DNA from: an uncultured Collinsella sp.
Lineage (GTDB): Bacteria; Actinomycetota; Coriobacteriia; Coriobacteriales; Coriobacteriaceae
Direction: 5' to 3'
Assembly: GCA_900555515.1 (NCBI GenBank)
Contig: USLO01000004.1
Coordinates: 1-25,908, forward strand
DNA length: 25,908 nt
In this document: in pieces, positions 7,727-13,943 of the stretch
How positions within the stretch are numbered: the stretch's first letter is position 1
How the letters are laid out: each line of letters begins with the position of its first letter
The notes under the pieces: model-generated
Seen by the model: only the letters and a program-made list of their open reading frames with translations
Databases searched by the model: none
What the model was told of the DNA's origin: nothing
Position numbers and translations under genes: made by a program

Positions 7727-7762
7727 GGCGTGACCTTTCATGGATTGCCGGGTGGGCGGCGG

Positions 7763-8647
7763 TTATTTACCCGCGTTGGCAGACGAGCTATGTGAGGGGA
7801 CGACAACCTTGGACGGCTGCACGAGCGACTCGTCGTGCGCGGCAACCGCGGGGACGCTTGCCCCATCGCTTTTAGCCTTGGTCGATTCGGAACGCGCGAT
7901 CTCCTCATCGAGAGCATCGATGTCAGCGTCCTCGACCACGGCGTTGAGCGACTCAAAGACACGGTTCTTAAGGAGCGCGGTGTGTACACCCTCGGTGAGA
8001 TCGTGCAGCTTCTTAAAAGCGCGCTCGAGCTTGGCGTCGCGCTCGTCATCGGAGGTATCCATGCCGAGCATGCTCACGAGAACCTGCTCAAACATCGAAG
8101 ACTCGCGGTTTGCCGACGATACGTACTGACGCAGGTTGCGCGGCTCAATGTGGAAGCGCGACAGCTCCGAGCAGTAACGGATAATCGGGAAATCTCGGCC
8201 ATCGACGAGCTCTCGGTTCTGCGGGCTCTTGATGATGCGAATAAGATCGTTCTCGGCCAGGGAGCGGATAAACGAGATCTCGACGCCGAGCATGTCGGGA
8301 ATGGTCTCGATGGGGTGCAGCTTTTGCTTGGTCTCCTTGGGCTCCGTCTTAAGCGGAACATCGGACAGAAGACCCACCTCGTAAGCCAAAGTGGACAGGT
8401 CCGTTGCGTTCTCCAGGCGCTGCTTAATGACGTTGAGCGGCATGTAGCGGGTCTTCTGCAGGTGCAGGATGACCTCGAGACGGTCAACGTCTTCCTTGGA
8501 GTACTGGCGATACCCCTTAGGCGTACGATGAGGGGTGATGAGCCCCTCATCTTCTAGAAATCTAATTTTTGAGTTCGATAGATCGGGGTATGCGCCTCGA
8601 AGTAGATTGACGACCTGGCCGATACTCAGATAGTTGCGTTCGGCCAT
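7763..8647 (-). CDS. MerR family transcriptional regulator (FtsR-type)
   Basis: A 294-residue protein with an N-terminal MerR winged helix: LSIGQVVNLLR (7-17), KIRFLEDEGLITPHRTPKGY (27-46) and RQYSKEDVDRLEVILHLQ (47-64). A long helical region follows, then a low-complexity Ser/Ala/Val tail (about 250-294). It lies directly downstream of an FHA-domain gene (3-nt gap). That is the garA-ftsR order found across Actinobacteria, where FtsR of Corynebacterium controls ftsZ. The same target here is an inference from synteny. The start has a weak site (GGTGAGTAGGTA) formed partly by the end of the FHA gene, so translational coupling is likely. Confidence 0.88.
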   Translation of the reverse strand: MAERNYLSIGQVVNLLRGAYPDLSNSKIRFLEDEGLITPHRTPKGYRQYSKEDVDRLEVILHLQKTRYMPLNVIKQRLENATDLSTLAYEVGLLSDVPLKTEPKETKQKLHPIETIPDMLGVEISFIRSLAENDLIRIIKSPQNRELVDGRDFPIIRYCSELSRFHIEPRNLRQYVSSANRESSMFEQVLVSMLGMDTSDDERDAKLERAFKKLHDLTEGVHTALLKNRVFESLNAVVEDADIDALDEEIARSESTKAKSDGASVPAVAAHDESLVQPSKVVVPSHSSSANAGK

Positions 8648-8650
8648 TAC

Positions 8651-9085
8651 CTACTCACCGGTTTCGATGCGCTCCGGCGTGCTCTCGTGGTAGATGAGCG
8701 TGAACGTACCGATCTGAACGGAAGAGCCGTCGTGCAGCGGAGCACCGTTGACGATGGCGCCGTCGACCCAGGTGCCGTTGAGCGAGCCCAGATCCTCAAT
8801 ACGGGCCCCCAGGCCCTCACGAATAATGCGTGCGTGGCTGCGCGAGACGGTCATGTCGTTGAGGAAGATGGCGTTCGCGGGATCGCGGCCGATGGTGGTC
8901 ACGTCGTCCTCGAGCTCAAAGGCAGCTCCGGTCTGCGGACCCTTGACGATGGACAGAACCGGAGCGGTGATGTGCACGTTGGCCATAAGGTCGGGAACGG
9001 TGACATCGCTCGAAGGAACACGGAAAACGCAGGTAGCGTCCGCAGTCTTATCGTTCTGAGGCATATTGTTAACCTTGTTGTCCAT
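8651..9085 (-). CDS. FHA-domain signalling protein (GarA/OdhI-like)
   Basis: A 144-residue protein with an FHA domain at about residues 48-134. The phosphothreonine-binding residues are visible: GR at 66-67, SRSH at 81-84 and NG at 103-104. The N-terminal tail contains DATCVFR (16-22). It lines up with the TTSVFR tail that PknB/PknG-type kinases phosphorylate in GarA and OdhI. Only the second Thr (T18) is kept, and Ser is replaced by Cys. GarA/OdhI control 2-oxoglutarate metabolism; whether that holds in an anaerobic Coriobacterium is not known from sequence. The ATG is preceded by AGGGG. It sits between pgsA (65 nt upstream) and the MerR gene. Confidence 0.92.
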   Translation of the reverse strand: MDNKVNNMPQNDKTADATCVFRVPSSDVTVPDLMANVHITAPVLSIVKGPQTGAAFELEDDVTTIGRDPANAIFLNDMTVSRSHARIIREGLGARIEDLGSLNGTWVDGAIVNGAPLHDGSSVQIGTFTLIYHESTPERIETGE

Positions 9086-9150
9086 GACAACCCCTATCTA
9101 ACGCGGCCACGCCGCAAAGAATGAACCGTACGTAATCATACCCCAATGAA

Positions 9151-9855
9151 TCAGTCTTCGATTTCGGGGTTGAGAAAGTCGGTGTCCTCGTCCTCGGGAT
9201 GCGCGACGGCCTGTTTAATGGCCGCCCCTCCCTTAATGGAATAGATGACAGCGGTGAGCATAGAGAACATCACGCCACTGTACACAAAGAAGATGCCGAG
9301 GGGCACCGAGCTGCCGTTGAGACCCGGGAATGCCGTGAGCGTGGCGGGCAGCAGATGCCAGCCGTCCACGACGGGAAAGCCCAACAACATAAGTGAGAAG
9401 CCGGTCATGAGCAGTGCCGTGGCAATCTTGCCGGGAAAGACGACGTCAATGGGACGACGGTGATAATGGCGCACGATGAGCGTGCCGATACCCAGGTAGA
9501 TATCGCGGCCGATAATGAGCACGCAGACCCAGATGGGAAGCTCGCCGCGGACTACCAGGCCCAACACGCCGGTAAACAGCAGTGCACGGTCGCAGATAGG
9601 GTCCATGACCTTGCCGAGCCACGAGACCGTTTTGGTCATGCGGGCAATCTGACCGTCCATCCAGTCGGTGGAGGCCGCAATAGCATAGATGACAATGGCG
9701 ACGACACGGTTGTTGTCCGTCACAAACAGGTACAGGAAGACGAGCGTGAGGACCAGGCGCGTAAAGGTAATGAAATTGGAGATCGTGAAGATCTTATTCG
9801 ACGGGTAATCGGAAGTGCCGATAAGCTCCTTTTTGATCTTCTTTTTGATGCCCAC
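9151..9855 (-). CDS. pgsA: CDP-alcohol phosphatidyltransferase (PgsA-type)
   Basis: An integral membrane enzyme making phosphatidylglycerol-phosphate from CDP-diacylglycerol and glycerol-3-phosphate. The CDP-alcohol signature D-x2-DG-x2-AR-x8-G-x3-D-x3-D is complete (DWMDGQIAR, then GKVMDPICD; about residues 64-90). At least four to five hydrophobic segments are visible across 234 residues. That is somewhat longer than a minimal PgsA, with an acidic C-terminal tail (HPEDEDTDF). The basic start MGIKKKIKK has GGGGGAG upstream. It heads the pgsA-FHA-MerR-apt gene run; a pgsA homologue near garA is also seen in mycobacteria. Another CDP-alcohol transferase specificity cannot be excluded. Confidence 0.88.
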   Translation of the reverse strand: MGIKKKIKKELIGTSDYPSNKIFTISNFITFTRLVLTLVFLYLFVTDNNRVVAIVIYAIAASTDWMDGQIARMTKTVSWLGKVMDPICDRALLFTGVLGLVVRGELPIWVCVLIIGRDIYLGIGTLIVRHYHRRPIDVVFPGKIATALLMTGFSLMLLGFPVVDGWHLLPATLTAFPGLNGSSVPLGIFFVYSGVMFSMLTAVIYSIKGGAAIKQAVAHPEDEDTDFLNPEIED

Positions 9856-9891
9856 AGGACTCCCCCGCTGGTAAACGACAAAACTTTCGAT

Positions 9892-9897
9892 ACTATA
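9892..9897 (-). promoter_or_regulatory. Possible -10 element for pgsA
   Basis: The minus strand reads GGGTATAGT about 37 nt upstream of the pgsA ATG. TATAGT is one base from consensus. No good -35 hexamer is visible at 16-18 nt (TGGATA is the nearest), so this is tentative. Confidence 0.35.
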
Positions 9898-9984
9898 CCC
9901 GTTCTAGCGATGTCTATCCAGCGTAAGCATAGAGAGTCCAGACATGTGGAGGACGGTTCTGGGCTGCGCGGGATTCTGCATTTG

Positions 9985-10039
9985 TGTACGTCAGCCTCCA
10001 AACATGTCGAAAAATGTCGTTTTTGAAGGCTGACGTACA
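9985..10039. repeat. 55-bp near-perfect palindrome
   Basis: Arms 9985-9997 and 10027-10039 (TGTACGTCAGCCT and its complement) pair perfectly over 13 bp. The match continues inward with two mismatches to give 18 of 20 paired positions (9985-10004 with 10020-10039). The centre repeats the motif TGTCG twice (10005 and 10016). No T-run flanks either side. It lies between pgsA and an orphan small gene. Protein-binding site, mobile palindromic repeat or element end are all possible. Confidence 0.75.
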
Positions 10040-10142
10040 AGTTCCCGTCCAGGACTGCGCCGAGGCCAAGCAAATCGTCCGAAAAGTACTCGACTCCCAC
10101 CCATCGGTGAGACAAGCTGCCACATGGCCACGGAAGCCTCAT

Positions 10143-10508
10143 TTATTTGCGAAGAACATCGGCTAGCCGCAGGATTGAAATCATCGACCGATAAGTGAGT
10201 TCCACCTTTTCGCCCGCAAGCAGTCGTTTCGAGCCAATCTCATCTAGCCCCACAAGCCGAGAAAACAGCGGGCCGCTCATCGTGCCCTCGTCAATTGATT
10301 CCCTTATGGTCTTCAAAACGTCCGTATCATGAAGCGATGCCGAGCTGTAGGGGGCAACACGAGCGGAACTCTCAATTAACGACGAGACAAAAGGATGGAG
10401 ATGCTTTGGACATAGTCCATCAAACACCACATCCCCATTGTCATCCGAGCCGACCAGGCGCCAAGTATAATGATCGACCCAGTCGTTTCCGTCATATATG
10501 GTGTCCAT
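10143..10508 (-). CDS. Hypothetical protein with possible C-terminal helix-turn-helix
   Basis: A 121-residue protein I do not recognise. The first half is acidic and aromatic (DGNDWVDHYTWRLVG). The second half (about residues 66-121) is helical. FSRLVGLDEIGSKRLLAGEKVELTY (residues roughly 82-106) is spaced like the two helices and turn of an XRE-type DNA-binding domain. The start at 10508 is chosen because GGGAAG lies about 6 nt upstream and the previous fragment ends 15 nt before. Upstream in-frame starts overlap that fragment. Codon use is less GC3-biased than in the core genes, in keeping with accessory DNA. Function unknown. Confidence 0.5.
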   Translation of the reverse strand: MDTIYDGNDWVDHYTWRLVGSDDNGDVVFDGLCPKHLHPFVSSLIESSARVAPYSSASLHDTDVLKTIRESIDEGTMSGPLFSRLVGLDEIGSKRLLAGEKVELTYRSMISILRLADVLRK

Positions 10509-10522
10509 GAGCAACTTCCCGT

Positions 10523-10765
10523 CTAGAGAGAGAAACCTATTTGGACATCGGGGCGCAAGACCGCAATCCATATCGGGCCTGCGGCAGCTCCAACCCAACG
10601 CACCACATAGGTTCCCTTTCGTACAAGTGTATCAATCTGCCCCGAAATGCCGGTGAATGCAATTCCAGACCTGTTTGTCGGATAGCAATCGACGTATTTT
10701 TGTTTTCCGCTCACAACCTTGTATAGATATATCGTTCCAGCAAAAGAGAAGGTATCGTGACAATT
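10523..10765 (-). pseudogene. Open fragment of a beta-rich hypothetical protein, 5' end missing
   Basis: Between stops at 10766-10768 and 10523-10525 the minus strand is open for 80 codons and reads like protein, e.g. FSFAGTIYLYKVV and GTYVVRWVGAAAGPIWIAVL. There is no ATG; the first GTG (10714) would cut into the pattern and has only a weak site. I interpret it as the tail of a longer, truncated gene lying just ahead of the HTH-like ORF. It could also be a short gene starting at GTG. Confidence 0.35.
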
Positions 10766-10903
10766 TTAGATCTATATGGCCAATTCGAGCCCTCACCATG
10801 GCAATTGTTGCAGCTGGGTTTCTTTTCATTAAAATTTCACTTTGTTAAATCCCCGCCCTTAAGCATTAAACCCGAAGTCCACCGAGTGGGCGAAAGTAAA
10901 AGA

Positions 10904-10970
10904 GGGTCGAATCCGAAGCAGTTCCCAGACAATTGGCGTCCGGCCAGACACTTCGGTTCGACCCTTTCTT
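10904..10970. terminator. Long-loop hairpin, possible orphan terminator
   Basis: GGGTCGAATCCGAAG (10904-10918) pairs with 10951-10964 over 14 bp with one bulged base, enclosing a 32-nt loop. The plus side continues TTTCTTTCC. The minus side continues CTCTTTTAC. No intact gene reads into it from either direction; the nearest are a decayed minus-strand fragment (11078-11252) and the open fragment ending at 10765. Confidence 0.45.
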
Positions 10971-10990
10971 TCCAGGTCTCTATAACAGCA

Positions 10991-11014
10991 AAGCCCCTGC
11001 TAGATGGGGTTTTG
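10991..11014 (+). terminator. Short terminator-like hairpin
   Basis: AAGCCCC (10991-10997) pairs with GGGGTTT (11006-11012) around an 8-nt loop, followed by TTG. The stem is short, and no plus-strand gene precedes it. It may end a lost transcript. Confidence 0.3.
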
Positions 11015-11077
11015 TGGGTGGGTAATTGTAACAGCTGATTGAACTGCAGCGCGCTGGGGCCAATAGGGCGAGGCAAA

Positions 11078-11252
11078 CTAGCGAGGCGTGCCGTCGCGAG
11101 TGTAATCGCCACGGTCGACGACGCGGTCGTCCAGCTGCCGCGGCACGGCGCCACCGCCGTGCGCCTGGCCCGCGGCACGACAGAAGGAGACGCTGTTGGG
11201 GCCGATGGGCTAAGACCGTTGCCGACCAAGTGCCGTCAGCGGACATTGGCAC
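11078..11252 (-). pseudogene. Decayed fragment of a repeat/Ig-like surface protein
   Basis: Two minus-strand frames carry protein-like sequence that joins with a one-base shift near 11212. Upstream is SADGTWSATVL; downstream, from 11209, is PIGPNSVSF and later DDRVVDRGDYTRDGTPR with a TAG at 11078-11080. DGTWSATV followed by GPNSV resembles a bacterial Ig-like repeat strand pair, where DGTW-S-A-T-V and a G-x-N-x-V strand are common. Codons in the downstream 44 residues are nearly all C- or G-ending, like real genes here. The fragment lacks a 5' end. The Ig-like assignment is tentative. Confidence 0.35.
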
Positions 11253-11487
11253 ATGTCAGCCAGACTGATTCTGTGGGTATAGGGTGGCATTTCACTGAGG
11301 TCGGAAACTCCCGCAACCATTGATTGATTTCGATATGTCCGAAATTCATATTACGTATATGGGTAACAATTATATATAGAATCTCTCTAGTAACCTTAGT
11401 AACCGAACCGGGGCAGAAGGGCCTACAAACAAGCCGCGACGAACAGCTTCTTCCGCATTTCTTTAGGCAATCGAAAAGAGGGATGGC
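11253..11487. other. Intergenic stretch with AT-rich probable promoter zone
   Basis: No coding sequence can be supported here. Bases 11350-11385 are strongly AT-rich (TTACGT, then TATATATAGAAT about 17-18 nt on), which could be a promoter for the gene at 11488. AGTAACC is repeated directly at about 11387 and 11396. Confidence 0.3.
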
Positions 11488-11916
11488 ATGACGGCCAAGA
11501 GCTACGTAAAGATCGTTATTGTTGGCTTTGCACTTTGTCTTGCAATGGTGCTATGTGCATCATTTGCGAGGTTTAGGTCCGAGCAGTCGTTCATCGAAGG
11601 CGCTGAAAACGGTTTTGGCATAGATGGGATGTATGTCAACGATGGCGCGACCAAGCCGTCTATGGCGATTCTTGCAGGCGAAGATATGGAATGGCAAATC
11701 TGTAATGACGATGGCTCTTGTATGAGTGGTCGTTTGGCTGCAACGAGCGACCCGAATTCGTTCGATCTTCTCGACAATGATGGATCGGATTGCGGTTCAG
11801 TTCACCTGTCGTATGCATCACGAGACGGGATGGACGGCATTCTCTACGTCTCCCACGAGACTGGCGATTTCAAGATGCGCAGGACTAACCGAGTGCCGGC
11901 TTTTATCGAGGAGTGA
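11488..11916 (+). CDS. Hypothetical membrane-anchored extracellular protein
   Basis: A 142-residue protein of unrecognised family. One hydrophobic segment at about residues 8-27 (VKIVIVGFALCLAMVLC) follows a short basic start, so the rest should be outside the cell. There is no clean lipobox, although a Cys ends the segment. The exported part (about 30-142) is acidic and looks like a small beta-barrel or beta-sandwich: alternating short strands such as GMYVNDG, MEWQICND and GILYVSHE, with several Cys and Asp/Gly turns, ending NRVPAFIEE. AGAGGGA lies upstream of the ATG. It stands alone on the plus strand inside the accessory region, after a possible AT-rich promoter. Confidence 0.7.
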   Translation: MTAKSYVKIVIVGFALCLAMVLCASFARFRSEQSFIEGAENGFGIDGMYVNDGATKPSMAILAGEDMEWQICNDDGSCMSGRLAATSDPNSFDLLDNDGSDCGSVHLSYASRDGMDGILYVSHETGDFKMRRTNRVPAFIEE

Positions 11917-11959
11917 GAATTCCCAGCGGTCTGCCGATCAGGCCGCCGGGGTATCGAAC

Positions 11960-11995
11960 CCCGCATTCATCCGTACACACACGGATGAATGCGGG
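11960..11995. repeat. Perfect 15-bp hairpin in the accessory region
   Basis: CCCGCATTCATCCGT (11960-11974) and its exact complement (11981-11995) flank ACACAC. No T-run follows. An overlapping smaller hairpin (11947-11963, CGGGG-TATCGAA-CCCCG) shares its left edge. It lies 44 nt after the stop of the membrane-anchored protein gene. It could be a transcript-end structure, a binding site or an element end. Confidence 0.7.
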
Positions 11996-12018
11996 AAGTG
12001 TCCGGATGAAGTTGATAA

Positions 12019-12291
12019 TCAAGGAAACAATGCCGTTCTGCCTGGGACGGCTTTGGTCTGGGCTTTAACTACAACATCGAAATCGACACTTATCAGCTCG
12101 CGCGACGCGCATGGCCAAATCTCGGACGCTGGTGCATGGAGGACCTTCGAGATTTACTGTACATCCAAAACGACGACGCACACCGCGTGCTCGCTGACTG
12201 CGAAGACGAAATGGCTGTCTACAATGCGATCAGAAACGGCGTGAAGTCCGGAGAGCTTTCTGTCGAACCGCCGCGCCGTCGCGCGAGCTGA
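12019..12291 (+). pseudogene. 3' remnant of a DEDDh 3'-5' exonuclease gene
   Basis: The plus strand is open for 90 codons from 12019 to a TGA at 12289-12291, with no start codon before M40. The translation reads as the C-terminal half of a DnaQ/RNase-T-type exonuclease domain. FNYNIEIDTYQLARRAWPNL matches the strand-helix after the second motif. HRVLADCEDEMAVY (H55, D60) is the Exo III H-x4-D motif. The first half, with the DxE and NxxFD motifs, is absent; the sequence just upstream has four stops within 40 nt. It is a truncated relic ending in a basic tail (PPRRRAS). The following 75 nt contain only GC-rich self-complementary sequence. Confidence 0.6.
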
Positions 12292-12366
12292 CCGGGCAAC
12301 CCGGGCAATCTGGTCCCGGCTCTCCCGGTCGTATTCCTACTATATCGCCCCTAGATCACCAATGTG
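12292..12366. other. Non-coding gap with GC-rich self-complementary motif
   Basis: Contains CCCGG/CCGGG repeats (about 12291-12330) able to fold on themselves. There is no T-run and no ORF I would support. It separates the exonuclease relic from the convergent small membrane-protein gene and may help end one of the transcripts. Confidence 0.3.
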
Positions 12367-12606
12367 TCAGATAAAGAATGAGGCAATGGATGTGATCACG
12401 CCTACGGCAGATGCAACGACTGCGCCTTTTTTCCTTTCCTTTAGTCCGACGAATAGGGTTGCCGTAAAGTAAAGGGCGGAAATGCAGGCTATGCCAAGCG
12501 AAACGAGTTCCTTGGGCGGTTTCAGCAAAAGGTCGCTAGCAAAGAGTAATGCAAGCAGGGCAAAGCCGATTGTGGTCAAGTATCTTGATTGATTTTGCGA
12601 CTGCAT
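12367..12606 (-). CDS. Small integral membrane protein (three predicted TM segments)
   Basis: A 79-residue protein, almost all membrane: hydrophobic stretches at about 10-27, 34-54 and 61-79, split by KPPKEL and KERKKGA. The positive KERKK loop suggests that loop is cytoplasmic. The ATG at 12606 has GAAAGG about 9 nt upstream. It starts 12 nt after the stop of the secreted four-Cys protein on the same strand, so the two are almost certainly cotranscribed. I do not recognise the family. Small multi-TM proteins next to a secreted peptide are often immunity or export partners; that role here is inference from context. Confidence 0.65.
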   Translation of the reverse strand: MQSQNQSRYLTTIGFALLALLFASDLLLKPPKELVSLGIACISALYFTATLFVGLKERKKGAVVASAVGVITSIASFFI

Positions 12607-12618
12607 GGCAACTGCCTT

Positions 12619-13023
12619 TCAGAACATGCAAGTGAAAAGTCGGTACGATGTCATTGCGGTTGCAAACAAGCCGCCGCCAGGACCGGTTGTCACGAGACCG
12701 GCGATAACTTCAGCGGTGCCAGCAAGGTAGGGATCGCGCAGGTAAGCCTCCTCCTTCGAGTTCAGCTTGACCTTGTGAAGGACGGTGCGGTTATTTGCAA
12801 ATCCGTGAGAATCGCACCACGCCTTGGAATATGAATCCGTGCAGCGCCCGCGCTCAAAAAGGGATATATCGTAATTTTCGTCATAGTTGTCTCCGACATA
12901 GATCTCGCTGCTCTCGGCGGGACATCCCTCGTCGGCATAGGCTGCCGCAACGGGTACAAATGGGATCATGACAAGGGAGAGGCAAAGAGCTGCTGAGACG
13001 ATGGAGGGCAGGCATTTCTTCAT
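12619..13023 (-). CDS. Secreted four-cysteine protein with hydrophobic Gly-rich C-terminus
   Basis: A 134-residue protein with a clear signal peptide: MKK, a hydrophobic core, likely cleavage after AYA at residue 30. The mature part has four Cys (C34, C61, C70, C132), enough for two disulfides. It has an acidic Tyr/Asp region (YVGDNYDENYDIS), a central KAWCDSHGF and a C-terminal hydrophobic segment with TTGPGGGLF (112-120) that could enter a membrane. The family is not recognised. The layout (signal, disulfide core, Gly-rich amphipathic tail) would suit a secreted antimicrobial or signalling peptide. The upstream relic of a thioredoxin-like gene and the downstream small membrane protein support an envelope or peptide system, but no homology proves it. 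AAGGAGCCAGCC precedes the ATG. Confidence 0.7.
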   Translation of the reverse strand: MKKCLPSIVSAALCLSLVMIPFVPVAAAYADEGCPAESSEIYVGDNYDENYDISLFERGRCTDSYSKAWCDSHGFANNRTVLHKVKLNSKEEAYLRDPYLAGTAEVIAGLVTTGPGGGLFATAMTSYRLFTCMF

Positions 13024-13052
13024 GGCTGGCTCCTTAATCTGGCCTTTGATAG

Positions 13053-13391
13053 CTACTCGATGTCGCCTCCTTCCGCTTCATACCCGTTGTATTCGGCGTA
13101 TTTCTTTAATAAGGCAAGAGGTTCTTACTCTCCTTCGGATGGGCCGATGATGTTTCCTTGGTCATCCAGTATGAATACGGACGGAATATGCTCAAGTTCA
13201 TATTGGTCATACACGGTCTTATCTTAATCTATGTATATGGGAAAGTCTCCTTCATGGACCGAGGCTTCTTCAATTGTGCTGTCCTCGGAAACAGTGAAAA
13301 GGTTCTTCCTTAAGGCTGCGAAATTATCAAGTTGTTGCATATCTTCTATGAGAGATTCGCAGTGCTGACACCACGATGCCCAGATACCGCA
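13053..13391 (-). pseudogene. Thioredoxin-like protein, 5'-truncated and with two in-frame TAA codons
   Basis: From 13391 down to a TAG at 13053-13055 one minus-strand frame reads as a thioredoxin fold. IWASWCQHCES carries the WCxxC redox motif. IPSVFILDDQGNIIG is the strand after the cis-Pro, with Ile-Pro in the expected place, and EPLALLKKYAEY is the last helix. The frame is interrupted by TAA at 13224-13226 and at 13125-13127, each exactly in frame and with no indel. Everything before the WASWC strand is missing: the frame meets a stop at 13392-13394, and the DUF6273 fragment begins there on the other strand. It ends 29 nt before the start of the secreted four-Cys gene, so it was probably the first gene of that operon. 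Confidence 0.75.
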
Positions 13392-13897
13392 TCATCGGTA
13401 TTAACCATGACGACCTCGCCGACGGTAGCGGCAAGGCGGGGCTGACGTTTGAGACGACCTACGATGTCCTATACAAACACATCTGGAACGACACAAAGAC
13501 CAATGTCGGCGGTTGGAGGTCCTCTAAGCTCCGCGCCCGCCTGAACTCCGGTGACCTCTGGGTGCTCCTGCCGGCCGAGCTCCGGTCCAAGGCGAAGGCC
13601 GTCACGAAGATGACGGACAACGAGGGCGGCGGTAGCGCCGGCACTCCGACGGCAACGAATGACAAGGTCTTCATCCTCTCGACGACCGAGATTTACGGAG
13701 ACCTCCAGTCTGACGGCGCCCAGTACGAGTACTATGCGACGTCGAGGTATTCTGGACCTGAGATTGTGTGCTATTTCAGCACTCGTTCCGTGTCTCCGAG
13801 TGACTCAACGGACTTTATCTATGTTGACCCTTTCGGTCGCTGGAGCAGCGGTAGTGCCAACAGTGCCGGCAACGTGTTTCCCGCTTGGTGCTTCTAG
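13376..13897 (+). pseudogene. C-terminal DUF6273 domain fragment of a surface protein
   Basis: An open frame of 173 codons from an ATG that lacks any ribosome-binding site; the upstream 20 nt belong to the thioredoxin-like relic. INHDDLADGSGKAGLTFETT and WRSSKLRARLN, then KVFILSTTEIYGD and a C-terminal VFPAWCF, follow the DUF6273 pattern. These domains are usually the last part of much larger exported proteins in gut Coriobacteria and Firmicutes. No signal peptide or N-terminal part is present, so I read it as the surviving 3' end of a longer gene. It could still be expressed by fusion or weak initiation. It is followed by a good intrinsic terminator. Confidence 0.6.
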
Positions 13898-13911
13898 ATT
13901 TTCTAGTGCAA

Positions 13912-13943
13912 GGCCCGCGCGACTCTGCGCGGGCCTATCTTTT
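13912..13943 (+). terminator. Intrinsic terminator after the DUF6273 fragment
   Basis: GGCCCGCGC (13912-13920) pairs perfectly with GCGCGGGCC (13927-13935) around a 6-nt loop, followed by TATCTTTT. It lies 14 nt after the stop. Its preservation fits a native 3' end of the DUF6273 gene. Confidence 0.88.

Noticed and set aside
11039..11323. Plus-strand 94-codon frame starting with TTG
   Set aside because: No ribosome-binding site; the opposite strand carries the better codon pattern (GC-ending codons, Ig-like motifs), so this is probably its shadow.
11947..11963. A tRNA T-arm-like hairpin on the minus strand (CGGGG-TTCGATA-CCCCG)
   Set aside because: Stem and loop lengths fit a T-arm, but no acceptor, anticodon or D-arm can be built around it and the adjacent 15-bp hairpin occupies the needed space.
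11726..12244. Plus-strand 172-codon frame
   Set aside because: It overlaps the 11488 gene and the exonuclease relic in other frames and has Thr/Ser-rich shadow composition.
13053..13391. Stop-codon reassignment or readthrough as explanation for the two in-frame TAA codons
   Set aside because: All other genes in the window use TAA, TAG and TGA as normal stops, and the gene is also 5'-truncated, so decay is simpler.
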